Source: Luteococcus sp048595755 (GTDB lineage: Bacteria; Actinomycetota; Actinomycetes; Propionibacteriales; Propionibacteriaceae). From it: a stretch of 64,000 nucleotides of DNA. This document shows, in pieces, positions 43,606 through 52,384 of the stretch. Both the position numbers and the translations under genes were made by a program. Under the pieces are notes generated by a model. That model saw only the letters and a program-made list of their open reading frames with translations, was not told the origin of the DNA and ran no database searches. Within the stretch, counting starts at the first letter, position 1. Every line of letters begins with the position of its first letter. The stretch is taken from the NCBI RefSeq assembly GCF_048595755.1, contig NZ_CP184360.1, positions 1,364,001 to 1,428,000 of the forward strand, in the 5' to 3' direction.

Positions 43606-44820
43606 ATGGACAAGGAAGTCATCACAACGCGCGTCGGAATCGTCGGTGGAGGCCCCGCCGGCCTCATGCTCAGCCACCTGCTCGCCAAGGCTGGCGTCGA
43701 CAATGTCGTCCTCGACAACCGCGAGCACGACGTCATCGCCAACACCCACCGGGCCGGGATCCTGGAGGCGGGCAGTGTGCGGATGCTCACTGACACCGGT
43801 GTCGACGGGCGGGTCCTGAGCGACGGTTACGAGCACCGTGGCATCTACCTGCGCTTCGACGGGGTCAGCCACCACATCGACTTCAAGGAGCTGCTGGGGC
43901 AGACGGTGTGGCTCTACCCGCAGAACGAGGTCTTCGTCGACCTGGCCGCCGCCCGACGCCGGGACGGGGGAGACGTGCGATTCGGCGTCAGTGACACCCA
44001 GGTGAGCGGGATCGACTCCGACAACCCGGTGATCAGCTTCGTCGACGCCGACGGCAAGGCCAAGGAGATCCACTGCGAGATCGTGGTGGGCTCCGACGGC
44101 TCCCGCTCCAAGTGCCGTGACCTGATTCCCGAGGACAAGCGCGTCAAGCACACCAAGCGCTACCCCTTCGCCTGGTTCGGGATCCTCTGTGAGGCCCCCT
44201 TCAGCTCCGACGAGCTGATCTACTGCCGCTCCGAGAAGGGCTTTGCGCTGATCAGCCAGCGCAGTCCCCAGGTGCAGCGCATGTACTTCCAGTGCTCACC
44301 GGAGGAGAACGTCGACGAGTGGGACGATGAGCGCATCTGGAACCACCTGGATGACATCGTCTCCGGCCCCGACGGCTTCAAGCTCAAGCGCGGCCCCATC
44401 TTCGAGAAGGTCATCCTGCCCTTCCGTTCCTTCGTGCAGGAACCCATGCAGCACGGCCGCCTGTACCTGGCCGGGGATGCCTCCCACACGGTCCCACCCA
44501 CCGGTGCCAAGGGACTCAACCTGGCCTTCGCCGACGTCGCCCTGCTGGCTCCCGCCCTGGTCGAGTGGGCCAACACCGGTTCCACCGCGCAGGTCGACAC
44601 CTACTCCGAGCGGGCCCTCAAGCGCGTCTGGAAGGCACAGAACTTCTCCTACTGGATGACCCAGATGCTGCACACCCAGGCCGACGCCGACGAGTTCGAC
44701 AAGAAGCGCCAGCTGGGTGAGCTGCACTCGGTGGTCAGCTCGCCCAAGACCATGGGCTATCTGGCCGAGTGTTACACCGGCTGGCCCTATGACCTGCCCG
44801 AGTTGATGGAGGAGGACTGA
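43606..44820 (+). CDS. pobA: 4-Hydroxybenzoate 3-monooxygenase
   Basis: Hydroxylates 4-hydroxybenzoate to protocatechuate using FAD, NAD(P)H and O2. The 404-residue protein is close to the PobA size of about 394, with GGGPAGLMLSHLLAKAG (residues 12-28), the DG motif VVGSDGSRSKCRD, and GDASHTVPPTGAKGLNLA for FAD. It joins the cresol and methoxybenzoate branches to ring cleavage. AAAGG precedes the ATG. The ligI start follows 2 bp after the stop codon. Confidence 0.95.
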   Translation: MDKEVITTRVGIVGGGPAGLMLSHLLAKAGVDNVVLDNREHDVIANTHRAGILEAGSVRMLTDTGVDGRVLSDGYEHRGIYLRFDGVSHHIDFKELLGQTVWLYPQNEVFVDLAAARRRDGGDVRFGVSDTQVSGIDSDNPVISFVDADGKAKEIHCEIVVGSDGSRSKCRDLIPEDKRVKHTKRYPFAWFGILCEAPFSSDELIYCRSEKGFALISQRSPQVQRMYFQCSPEENVDEWDDERIWNHLDDIVSGPDGFKLKRGPIFEKVILPFRSFVQEPMQHGRLYLAGDASHTVPPTGAKGLNLAFADVALLAPALVEWANTGSTAQVDTYSERALKRVWKAQNFSYWMTQMLHTQADADEFDKKRQLGELHSVVSSPKTMGYLAECYTGWPYDLPELMEED

Positions 44821-44822
44821 TC

Positions 44823-45833
44823 ATGAGCAAGCCCACCACCGGTGACTTCACCAAGACCGAGGGCTGGTTGGACTGGTACGAGGGGCCAAGTAAGCCCCGC
44901 TTCGAGCTGCCTGCGGGTGCCGTGGACGCACACTGCCACGTCTTCGGCCCGGGGGAACAGTTCCCCTACGCGCCGCAGCGCAAGTACACCCCGTGCGACG
45001 CCTCGGCCGATCAACTCTTCGCCCTGCGCGACCAGCTCGGTTTCGAGCGCAATGTGATCGTCCAGGCCACCTGCCACGGCGCCGACAACAGCGCCATGGT
45101 GGACGCCTTGCGACGTAGCAACGGGAAGGCCCGCGGCGTCGCCACGGTCAGGCCCGATGTCACCGAAGCCGAGCTGCAGGAACTGCACGAGGCCGGCGTG
45201 CGCGGCGTGCGCTTCAATTTCGTGAAGCGGCTGGTCGACGCGGTGCCCACCGACGCGCTGGGCACCATCGTCGAGAAGATCGCTCCGCTCGGCTGGCACG
45301 TCGTCATCTACTTCGAGGCCGATGACCTGCCGGACCTGTACGACTTCTTCAGCTCCATCCCCACCACCGTCGTCGTGGACCACATGGGACGCCCGGACGT
45401 CACCAAGGACGTCGACGGACCCGAGTTCGGCCTCTTCCTGAAGTTCATGAGGGAGAACCCGAATGTCTGGTCCAAGGTGAGCTGTCCCGAGCGGCTCAGC
45501 GCCACCGGGCCCAAGGCCCTCCAGGGCGAGCAGCAGGCCTACCGAGACGTGGTGCCCTTCGCTCGTCGCGTGGTGGAGGAGTTCCCGGAGCGTGTCCTGT
45601 GGGGAACCGACTGGCCGCACCCCAACCTGAAGGACCACATGCCCGACGACGGGTTGCTGGTGGACTTCATCCCCAGCATCGCGCCCACCGAAGAGCTGCA
45701 GCACCAGCTCTTGGTGGACAACCCCATGCGGCTCTACTGGCCCGAGGAGGAGCTCGGGGAACAGGCCGCAGAGCTCGGAAAGCCCAATGACGAGGAACGG
45801 CACGGCGTCGGCGATGACGTCGGCCAAGCCTGA
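44823..45833 (+). CDS. ligI: 2-Pyrone-4,6-dicarboxylate hydrolase
   Basis: Opens the lactone of 2-pyrone-4,6-dicarboxylate to 4-oxalomesaconate. The 336-residue amidohydrolase-superfamily enzyme has DAHCHVFGPGEQFPYAP (residues 35-51), VIVQATCHGADN, HMGRPD and WGTDWPHPN, all LigI hallmarks. A 25-residue charged tail extends past the usual end. It follows pobA after a 2-bp gap, so the two are likely coupled. Confidence 0.94.
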   Translation: MSKPTTGDFTKTEGWLDWYEGPSKPRFELPAGAVDAHCHVFGPGEQFPYAPQRKYTPCDASADQLFALRDQLGFERNVIVQATCHGADNSAMVDALRRSNGKARGVATVRPDVTEAELQELHEAGVRGVRFNFVKRLVDAVPTDALGTIVEKIAPLGWHVVIYFEADDLPDLYDFFSSIPTTVVVDHMGRPDVTKDVDGPEFGLFLKFMRENPNVWSKVSCPERLSATGPKALQGEQQAYRDVVPFARRVVEEFPERVLWGTDWPHPNLKDHMPDDGLLVDFIPSIAPTEELQHQLLVDNPMRLYWPEEELGEQAAELGKPNDEERHGVGDDVGQA

Positions 45834-45852
45834 GCAGCGAAGGAGCCAGACC

Positions 45853-47160
45853 ATGACCAACCCCGACCGGCCCTACCTGGACGTGCCCGGCACGATCATC
45901 TTCGACGCCGAGCAGGCCCGCAAGGGCTATCACCTCAACCAGTTCTCCATGTCCCTGATGAAGCCGGAGAACCGGGAACGCTTCCTGGCGGACCAGCGGG
46001 CCTACCTGGACGAGTGGCCGCTGAACGAGAAGCAGAAGCAGGCCGTGCTGGACATGGACCTGAACGCGATGATGGCCGAGGGCGGCAACATCTACTTCCT
46101 GTCCAAGATCGGCGCCACCCACGGGCTGAGCTTCCAGCAGATGGCCGGTTCCATGACCGGCATGTCCGAGGCCGCCTACCGCGACATGATGGCCGGCGGT
46201 GGCCGAAACCCCGAAGGTGTGCGCCTGAAGGACCTTGACGGCTGGACCCCTCCCGAGCCGCGCGAGAAGCCGGAGGTGCTCAATCCCGAGGCGAAGGCCC
46301 GGATCAGCGCCACCGTCTTCACCTCGCACGTGCCGGCCATCGGTGCGGCGATGGACCTGGGCAAGACAGAGGAGCCCTACTGGAAGAAGGTCTTCGACGG
46401 TTATCTGGCCTCCCGGGAGTGGATCAAGCAGAACACCCCCGACGTGGTGATCCTGGTCTACAACGACCACGCCACGGCCTTCGATTCTTCCCTGATCCCC
46501 ACCTTCGTGCTGGGCACCGGGGCGCACTACCCAGTGGCCGACGAGGGTTACGGTCCTCGTCCGGTGCCCGACGTGGAGGGCCACCCGGAACTGGCCGCGC
46601 ACCTGGCCCAGTCGATGATCCAGGACGACTTCGACCTGACCCTGGTCAACGAGATGGTCGTCGACCACGGCCTGACCGTTCCATTGAGCCTGCTCTTCGA
46701 CGATGTCGCTGAGTGGCCCTGCAAGGTGATCCCACTGGCGGTCAACGTCGTGCAGTACCCCGTGCCGTCAGGTCGTCGCTGCTACGAGCTGGGCAAGGCA
46801 CTGCGCCGGGCCCTGGACAGCTGGGACGGCCCCGAGCTCAATGTGCAGGTCTGGGGTACTGGCGGCATGAGCCATCAGCTGCAGGGACCGCGTGCGGGCT
46901 TGATCAACAAGGAATGGGACAACGCCTTCCTTGACATGCTGATCAGCGATCCGGCCGGCCTGGCCGAGTGGCCGCACCTCGACTACGTCGACGAGGCAGG
47001 CTCCGAGGGCATCGAGCTGGTGATGTGGCTGATTGCCCGCGGCGCGATGGACGACCAGTTCGGCGGCGAACACCCCGAGGTGCGCCACCGCTTCTACCAC
47101 GTGCCCGCCTCCAACACGGCCGTCGGGCACCTGGTGCTGGACAACCCGTCGGGTCAGTGA
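45853..47160 (+). CDS. ligAB: Protocatechuate 4,5-dioxygenase, alpha-beta fusion
   Basis: Cleaves protocatechuate between C4 and C5 using Fe(II) and O2. The 435-residue protein joins a LigA-like alpha part (about 15-130: KGYHLNQFSMSLMKPENRERF-type, then GGNIYFLSKIGATHG) by a Pro-rich linker (130-147) to a LigB-like beta part (148-435: FTSHVPAIGAAMD with His159, and YNDHATAF with His206, both expected iron ligands). The subunits are separate in Sphingobium. In gallate dioxygenases the fusion order is beta then alpha, the reverse of this. AGGAG precedes the ATG at 45853. Confidence 0.93.
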   Translation: MTNPDRPYLDVPGTIIFDAEQARKGYHLNQFSMSLMKPENRERFLADQRAYLDEWPLNEKQKQAVLDMDLNAMMAEGGNIYFLSKIGATHGLSFQQMAGSMTGMSEAAYRDMMAGGGRNPEGVRLKDLDGWTPPEPREKPEVLNPEAKARISATVFTSHVPAIGAAMDLGKTEEPYWKKVFDGYLASREWIKQNTPDVVILVYNDHATAFDSSLIPTFVLGTGAHYPVADEGYGPRPVPDVEGHPELAAHLAQSMIQDDFDLTLVNEMVVDHGLTVPLSLLFDDVAEWPCKVIPLAVNVVQYPVPSGRRCYELGKALRRALDSWDGPELNVQVWGTGGMSHQLQGPRAGLINKEWDNAFLDMLISDPAGLAEWPHLDYVDEAGSEGIELVMWLIARGAMDDQFGGEHPEVRHRFYHVPASNTAVGHLVLDNPSGQ

Positions 47161-47175
47161 GCCGCGACGGATGAC

Positions 47176-47205
47176 GGGGGCCGGAGCTACGGGGATCCGG
47201 CCCCT
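47176..47205 (+). terminator. Terminator of the lig operon
   Basis: A 9-bp GC stem (47177-47185 with 47196-47204), 10-base loop, 16 bp after the ligAB stop, followed by TCTCC. Confidence 0.65.
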
Positions 47206-47287
47206 CTCCGTGGGCAACCACGGTGGCCGAGCTTGTCGAGGCTGCGCGGCACCATGGAAGACCTCCGTGGCCCAGGCGCGACTGGTC

Positions 47288-47947
47288 TCAGCGCCGTCCC
47301 CGATTCCAGCTGGCCTTGGCAGGGGCGAAAGGACTGCGGGTGTGGATGGCCCAGCTCGAGTGGGGGTGGATCCGCAGCAAGGCCGTGCCCAGCCAGGCGC
47401 GTTGCGTCTCGTCGAGCAGGGGGAGGGCATCGGCGCGGTCGGCGTCGTCCTGCGGGCTCGGGCGCAACGCCTTCCACAGCAACTGCACCTGGAGGGCACC
47501 CACCGGGATGCCGCCGTGGTCGACAACTGCCTCGGCCCACGGCAACTGCAGCCGGGGATCGCGACGGTAGAGCCACGCCTTGGGCGCCCCATCCTCGACG
47601 TGCAGCTCGGCCACCCAGACGCCCCGCTGGTCATCGTGGAGGAGTACTCGTTGCAGGTCGGCGTCACCGGGAGCCTCGCCCAAGGGCGCCAGCTGGCCGT
47701 CAAGATCGGCCCAGGCGCTGATCCCGTGGGGCAGTGCGTCGCACAGCGGGCCGAGGTCTGCCGCGGTGGTGCTCAGGTCAAGGTCGTCGCGCTCGGAGGG
47801 GCGATCGAGCAGCAGATCGATGGCAGAACCGCCGCTCACCCACCAGCGCGCCTGAGACCTGGTCAGCGCGTCGGCGGCCTCGAGGGGGCTCCACGGTTGC
47901 CATTGGGTGTCTCGGGCGGGAGGGTGGTCGGCTGCGGTGTCGTCCAT
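47288..47947 (-). CDS. Nucleotidyltransferase-fold protein
   Basis: The 219-residue protein has WWVSGGSAIDLLLDRPSERDDLDLS (about 34-58), the GG...DxD pattern of the polymerase-beta nucleotidyltransferase fold, as in aminoglycoside adenylyltransferases of the AadA/ANT(2'') type and related proteins of unknown role. The two Asp are kept, so activity is possible. It faces the lig operon end to end and is flanked by a plus-strand dehydrogenase gene. No resistance function can be claimed. Confidence 0.72.
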   Translation of the reverse strand: MDDTAADHPPARDTQWQPWSPLEAADALTRSQARWWVSGGSAIDLLLDRPSERDDLDLSTTAADLGPLCDALPHGISAWADLDGQLAPLGEAPGDADLQRVLLHDDQRGVWVAELHVEDGAPKAWLYRRDPRLQLPWAEAVVDHGGIPVGALQVQLLWKALRPSPQDDADRADALPLLDETQRAWLGTALLRIHPHSSWAIHTRSPFAPAKASWNRGRR

Positions 47948-48062
47948 GCCTGAATCTTGCCACTCAACGGGATGAAGGGACTCAAGCGCATTGGTCGCAG
48001 GCCAGAATGCCTGTCATCACATCAAGCGGCGCATCGGCGCCGACGGGGACGAAGGAGTCAAC

Positions 48063-48956
48063 ATGGTGAACGTTGGACTGATTGGCTATGGCGAGGTGGG
48101 CCGGATCCTGGCCGAGGACCTGCGCGAGCGGGGTGTTGCGGTCGCCGCCCAGGATCTCAAACACGACGACCCGGCGCTTCGGGAGCATGCCGAACGGCTG
48201 GGCGTGGTCTGGGCCGATTCACACGCCGTCGTGGCCGAGCAGGCCGACGTCGTGATCTGCGCCGTCACCGCCAGTCAGACCGGGGTCGCCGCCCGGGCCA
48301 CCGCTCCCGGCCTGCGCCCCGGCACCTTCTACCTGGACTTCAACTCGGCTTCGCCTGGCACCAAGAAGGAGGCCTCCTCAGCGGTGGGCGAGGCCGGCGG
48401 CCGTTATGTGGAGGGTGCCGTGATGACCTCGGTGCCGCCCTACCGCAGCGCGGTTCCGCTGCTGCTGGGCGGGCCGGATGCGCGGGATCTTGAACCGGTG
48501 CTGCATGGGCTGGGCCTCTCCGGTGCTCGTTTCCACGACGAGCGGCTCGGCGTCGCGTCGGCCACCAAGCTCTGCCGGTCGGTGATGATCAAGGGGCTGG
48601 AGGCGATGGTGGTGGAGAGTTTCACCGCCGCCCGGGCGCACGGCGTCGAGGACGCGGTGCTGGCTTCGCTGGCCGAGACCTTCCCCGGGATCGACTGGGA
48701 GGCCCAGGGCGCCTACTTCTTCCAACGCACCATCGAGCACGGGCGCCGTCGTTCCGAGGAGATGTTCGAGTCCGCCCGGACCGTGGCCGAAACGGGGCTG
48801 GAACCACTGTCGGCCACCGGTACCGCCCATCGACAGGCATGGATGGCAGACCTGGCCGACGACGGTGTCTTCGGGGAGCGGGGCCAGGAGGGCTTCGCTC
48901 GCAGCTCTGACTGGCGGATCGAGGCCGATCGGATCATTGCGCGCGAAGATGGATGA
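48063..48956 (+). CDS. NAD(P)-dependent dehydrogenase, DUF1932/6PGDH-like
   Basis: The 297-residue protein has Rossmann motif VGLIGYGEVGRILAEDL (residues 4-20) and a C-terminal helical DUF1932-like domain (about 190-265), placing it near 3-hydroxyisobutyrate dehydrogenases. Related proteins occur beside aromatic ring-cleavage genes, so it may act on a pathway hydroxy acid, but it is separated from the lig operon by a minus-strand gene. AAGGAG precedes the ATG at 48063. Substrate unknown. Confidence 0.8.
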   Translation: MVNVGLIGYGEVGRILAEDLRERGVAVAAQDLKHDDPALREHAERLGVVWADSHAVVAEQADVVICAVTASQTGVAARATAPGLRPGTFYLDFNSASPGTKKEASSAVGEAGGRYVEGAVMTSVPPYRSAVPLLLGGPDARDLEPVLHGLGLSGARFHDERLGVASATKLCRSVMIKGLEAMVVESFTAARAHGVEDAVLASLAETFPGIDWEAQGAYFFQRTIEHGRRRSEEMFESARTVAETGLEPLSATGTAHRQAWMADLADDGVFGERGQEGFARSSDWRIEADRIIAREDG

Positions 48957-48959
48957 TCC

Positions 48960-48999
48960 GGTCAGACTTGCGTTGCATCGTTTCAACACAAGTCTGACC
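48960..48999. repeat. 40-bp palindromic repeat, copy C
   Basis: Arms GGTCAGACTTGCGTTG and CAACACAAGTCTGACC are identical to those of copy B, 21 kb away; only loop bases differ. It begins 4 bp past the dehydrogenase stop, between convergent genes. Confidence 0.85.
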
Positions 49000-49018
49000 G
49001 GGTCGTGTGACCAAACCC

Positions 49019-49666
49019 TCAGAGCCCGATGAAGGCCCGGAACTCGTCGGCCCCTTCCACCTTCACCGGCCAGGGCGGGCGCACGAAGTTCTGCGGCACC
49101 AGCCGCACCCGCTGTTCGACGCGGACCCGGTCGCCGTCGGGGTGGAGCCCGCGGATCTGCCCGTTGGGCTCGTAGCCCACCTTGCGGCTCACCCCGGCCG
49201 AGGCCGCGTTGCCCACCATGTAGCCGGAGATCATCTCGTCGGCACCCAGCTCGTCGAGGCCGAAGGCGCAGATGGCTTGGCGCATCAGGGTGCCGATGCC
49301 GCGTCCCTGGAACTCGCGGCTCAGCCAGGAGCCGGTGATGATGGAGCGAACGTGGACGAAGTCCTTGGCGGAGGCATCTTGCACGCCGACGGGGGTCCCC
49401 TCGTGGCTGACCAGGAAGACCAGGTGCCAGTCGTCCTTGCGGAAGTCGGCAAAGGTGCGCCAGTAGAACTGGGCGGTGTTGAGGGCCAGTTCCTGTTCTG
49501 CCGCCTCGGCCCAACGACGCAGGAAGGGCAGTTCGCCGGGCTCGTAGATGCCTCGTGAGGCCAGCCGGGTGGCGATCGGCACGTCGGTCTCGCGGGCGCA
49601 GCGCAGTTCCAGCGGCCCGCATGTGATGCGAAGGCCGAAGGGCGGGAAGATCTCTGCCAAATCCAT
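49019..49666 (-). CDS. GNAT-family N-acetyltransferase
   Basis: The 215-residue protein has the GNAT acetyl-CoA loop in FQGRGIGTLMRQAI (about 127-140) and YMVGNAASAGVSRKVGYEPNG, typical of RimJ/RimL-like acetyltransferases. The acceptor could be a protein N-terminus or a small amine. The ATG at 49664-49666 starts a compact domain. It lies 22 bp downstream of the Nudix gene on the same strand. Confidence 0.88.
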   Translation of the reverse strand: MDLAEIFPPFGLRITCGPLELRCARETDVPIATRLASRGIYEPGELPFLRRWAEAAEQELALNTAQFYWRTFADFRKDDWHLVFLVSHEGTPVGVQDASAKDFVHVRSIITGSWLSREFQGRGIGTLMRQAICAFGLDELGADEMISGYMVGNAASAGVSRKVGYEPNGQIRGLHPDGDRVRVEQRVRLVPQNFVRPPWPVKVEGADEFRAFIGL

Positions 49667-49688
49667 GGAGACAGTCAACCGGATCGGT

Positions 49689-50174
49689 TCAGCCGATGAG
49701 TCCGGGCGCGCGGCGCCCGTCCTCCAGGTAGACACAGGTGCGGGCCTGCAGCCCGATCTCGACGCGACGGGAGATGGCGGGGCGCAGCAGGTGGAGTGCC
49801 TCGGGCACCGGGGCGAAGCGGTACTCGCTGAGTTCGTCGGGCTGCACCACGATGCCAGCCGCATCGGCCGGCGCGACGGTGCCGCAGTGGAAGAGGAAGC
49901 GCAGGCCGAGCTGACGCTTGGCGTGCGGCCGGGTGTCGATGACGACCAGGCGTCCGCGACGCACCGTCAGGCCGGTCTCCTCGAGCACCTCCCGTCGGCA
50001 GGCATCCCAAGGTGTCTCTCCGTCGGGTTCCATGGAACCGCCGGGGATGGTCCACCCCGACTTGTAGGTGGGCTTGACGATCAGCAGCTTGCCCTGGCCA
50101 TCCAGCAGGATCGCTCCGCACGAGACGGGAACGGCCGGGGGCGGCAGGTAGCTGGCTTCATGGTGGGACGGCAC
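49689..50174 (-). CDS. Nudix hydrolase
   Basis: The 161-residue protein carries a complete Nudix box, GGSMEPDGETPWDACRREV followed by LEETG (about residues 45-68), with metal-binding Glu residues. It hydrolyses a nucleoside diphosphate linked to some other moiety; the substrate is unknown. The GTG start at 50174 is taken because the family fold begins within 10 residues, but its ribosome site is weak. Confidence 0.82.
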   Translation of the reverse strand: MPSHHEASYLPPPAVPVSCGAILLDGQGKLLIVKPTYKSGWTIPGGSMEPDGETPWDACRREVLEETGLTVRRGRLVVIDTRPHAKRQLGLRFLFHCGTVAPADAAGIVVQPDELSEYRFAPVPEALHLLRPAISRRVEIGLQARTCVYLEDGRRAPGLIG

Positions 50175-50224
50175 GCGTCCAGCATGCTCTCTCCGGTGGG
50201 CTTTGTGCACATCCGGACACCCAA

Positions 50225-50256
50225 CAGGGCCCCGCGCAACACTGCACGGGGCCCTG
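50225..50256 (-). terminator. Terminator of upp
   Basis: A perfect 10-bp stem (50225-50234 with 50247-50256), 12-base loop, 16 bp after the upp stop codon. Confidence 0.7.
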
Positions 50257-50271
50257 CTCGGTGCGGTGGTC

Positions 50272-50913
50272 TCAGTCGGCCAGGCCGTAGAGGCGGTCAC
50301 CGGCATCGCCCAGGCCGGGGACGATGTAGCCCAGGTCGTTGAGCTTCTCGTCCACCGCAGCGACGACCAGCGTGCAGGGCACGTCCAGGTCCTCGACCAG
50401 CTTGCGGAAGTTCTCGATGCCCTCCGGGGCGGCCAGGATGCAGATGCAGGTGATGTGGTCGGCGCCGCGGTCCACGAGGAACTTCACGCAGCCACCCAGC
50501 GATCCACCGGTGGCCAGCATCGGGTCGAGCACGTAGCACTGCCGTGCGGACAGGTCCTGGGGGAGGCGTTCGGCGTAGGTGACCGGTTGCAGCGTCTCGT
50601 CATTGCGCACCATGCCGACGAAGCCCACCTCGGCGGTCGGCATCATGTGCATCATGCCTTCGAGCATGCCCAGGCCGGCGCGCAGGATGGGAACCACCAG
50701 CGGCTTGGGGCGGCTCAAGCACAGTCCCTTGGTGGGTGCCACCGGGGTTTCGACGGTGATCTCGTTGACGCGGACCTCTCGGGTGGCCTCGTAGCTGAGC
50801 AGCGTGACGAGCTCCTCGACGAGGGCACGGAAGGTCGGGGAGTCGGTGTTCTTGTCCCGCAGCAGGGTGAGCTTGTGGGTCACCAGGGGATGGTCGAGTA
50901 CGCGCAGTTCCAC
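50272..50913 (-). CDS. upp: Uracil phosphoribosyltransferase
   Basis: Salvages uracil with PRPP to UMP. The 213-residue protein has the full family pattern: PILRAGLGMLEGM (about 74-86), VLDPMLATGGSLG (PRPP loop, about 128-140), and the C-terminal PGLGDAGDRLYGLAD. Length is typical. The start is GTG at 50911-50913. It stands alone with its own terminator. Confidence 0.97.
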   Translation of the reverse strand: MELRVLDHPLVTHKLTLLRDKNTDSPTFRALVEELVTLLSYEATREVRVNEITVETPVAPTKGLCLSRPKPLVVPILRAGLGMLEGMMHMMPTAEVGFVGMVRNDETLQPVTYAERLPQDLSARQCYVLDPMLATGGSLGGCVKFLVDRGADHITCICILAAPEGIENFRKLVEDLDVPCTLVVAAVDEKLNDLGYIVPGLGDAGDRLYGLAD

Positions 50914-51048
50914 AGCCCCAACTCTGGCACATGACGCTGCATCGCAGAACCACGGGGCGGGTGGGAGGCGAGGTGCTGCAATGGCGGGCGAATTGGGGTT
51001 GACTGGTCTGCGAGGATGGTTGTGCAGCTACCCGGCCAAGGAGGAATC

Positions 51049-51771
51049 GTGACCGCGTTCGACGATGAGGTGGACCCCTTCGAGGCTGGCGAGAAGAATC
51101 CCTCGCCCTACCTCGACGAAGACGTCGTGGCTTTCGACGAGATCGACGATGATGACGACGATCTCGACGATGACCTGGAGGACGACGAGGACGACCTCGA
51201 CGACGAGGATGATGACGACGACCTCGACGATGATGACGAGGACGACGATGGTGACGACGAGGACGACTTCGACGATGACCTCGACGACGCCGAGGACTCC
51301 GACATCGACCTGGTGATCGCCCTCTATCGCGAGGACGGACAGCCGGTGGGCGTCCCGATGACACGTGACCTGGCCAACGACCTCGACGAGTTCCTGACCC
51401 AGCTGGTGCGCCTGCCCGGTGATGCGGGGGCCATCGGCATGGTCTCCATCGCGGGGGAGTTCTTCGTGCTCTGCCGGGTGCGCGGCCGCACGGTGCAGGT
51501 GCTGCTGAGCGATGCGGTCTCGGCCAACGACTGGCCGATCGCCCGCGACGTGGCCGACTACCTGGGCGAGGACATCCCCGAGTCGGATGATGATTCGGGC
51601 CCGATGGGAGACCTTGCGCTGTTGGCCGATCTGGGCGTCAGCGAGTTCGACCTGGAGAACATGTCCGACGACCTGGACGAGGACTCCGACGAGTTGCTTC
51701 GTCGCATCGCCAAGCGGGCCGGTTTCCTGTCGGAGTTCGAGCGGGCCGTCGCGGCGCAGGTCAAGCGCTGA
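51049..51771 (+). CDS. TadA-associated acidic protein
   Basis: The 240-residue protein has an extremely acidic Asp/Glu segment (about residues 24-88) and a folded C-terminal part (about 88-240) with LVIALYREDGQPVGVPM. Proteins of this kind sit upstream of tadA across actinobacteria and are named tRNA-deaminase-associated; their biochemical role is not known to me. The GTG start follows AAGGAGGAAT, a very strong site. Its stop lies within a few bases of the tadA coding frame. Confidence 0.85.
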   Translation: MTAFDDEVDPFEAGEKNPSPYLDEDVVAFDEIDDDDDDLDDDLEDDEDDLDDEDDDDDLDDDDEDDDGDDEDDFDDDLDDAEDSDIDLVIALYREDGQPVGVPMTRDLANDLDEFLTQLVRLPGDAGAIGMVSIAGEFFVLCRVRGRTVQVLLSDAVSANDWPIARDVADYLGEDIPESDDDSGPMGDLALLADLGVSEFDLENMSDDLDEDSDELLRRIAKRAGFLSEFERAVAAQVKR

Positions 51772-51788
51772 GCCGCTGGGATGCGGCC

Positions 51789-52229
51789 ATGCGGGCCGCC
51801 CTGGAACAGGCACGACGCGCCGGTGAGCATGGTGACGTGCCGATCGGCGCCGTGGTGCTGGACGCCTCCGGAGAGCAGATCGCGGCTGCGGGCAATGAAC
51901 GCGAGCTGACCGGTGACCCGACCGGGCATGCCGAGGTGCTCGCCCTACGGCGCGCCGCCGAGGCCGTGGGTGAGTGGCGGCTTGAGGGGTGCACCCTGGT
52001 GGTCACCCTGGAGCCGTGCACGATGTGCGCCGGCGCGATCGTCCTGTCACGCATCCAGACCCTGGTCTTCGGTGCCTATGACGAGAAGGCGGGCGCCGTG
52101 GCGTCGCTCTTCGACGTGGTGCGCGACCCGCGGCTCAACCACCGGCCCGAGGTGCGGGGCGGGATCATGGCCGACGAGTGCGGCCACGTGCTGCGGGAGT
52201 TCTTCGGTCGTTCCCCACGGGTTGGTTGA
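51789..52229 (+). CDS. tadA: tRNA-specific adenosine deaminase
   Basis: Converts A34 to inosine in tRNA-Arg(ACG), whose gene is at 9383-9458. The product has the zinc and catalytic motif GHAEVLAL and PCTMCAGA. Starting at ATG 51789 gives 146 residues. The frame is open further upstream and reads LSRWDAAMRAALEQA, which matches the usual TadA N-terminus, so the true start may be CTG at 51768, overlapping the previous stop as CTGA and preceded by AGGT. Core catalytic motifs are complete either way. Confidence 0.92.
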   Translation: MRAALEQARRAGEHGDVPIGAVVLDASGEQIAAAGNERELTGDPTGHAEVLALRRAAEAVGEWRLEGCTLVVTLEPCTMCAGAIVLSRIQTLVFGAYDEKAGAVASLFDVVRDPRLNHRPEVRGGIMADECGHVLREFFGRSPRVG

Positions 52230-52293
52230 CCTCGAAGCGCTGTGGTTGCCCCCGATTGGCGCACGGGGTACCACCTGTGGCACACTTTTTCGC

Positions 52294-52381
52294 GGTGACG
52301 TGTCTGAGCGGCCGAAAGAGCTCGCCTCGAAAGCGAGTGTGGTGCAAGCCACCGAGGGTTCAAATCCCTCCGTCACCGCCA
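52294..52381 (+). tRNA. tRNA-Ser (anticodon CGA)
   Basis: The acceptor stem GGTGACG (52294-52300) pairs with CGTCACC (52371-52377), then G and an encoded CCA. The anticodon stem CTCGC/GCGAG holds loop CTCGAAA with anticodon CGA at 52328-52330. A long variable arm is present. Confidence 0.96.
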
Positions 52382-52384
52382 GTT

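Noticed and set aside
47288..47947. Aminoglycoside resistance gene
   Set aside because: Only the general nucleotidyltransferase motif is seen. The fold is shared by many proteins with other roles, so no resistance claim is made.
51108..51316. GAC/GAT repeat tract as a possible microsatellite or CRISPR-like array
   Set aside because: It simply encodes the acidic Asp/Glu segment of the TadA-associated protein; there are no spacers.
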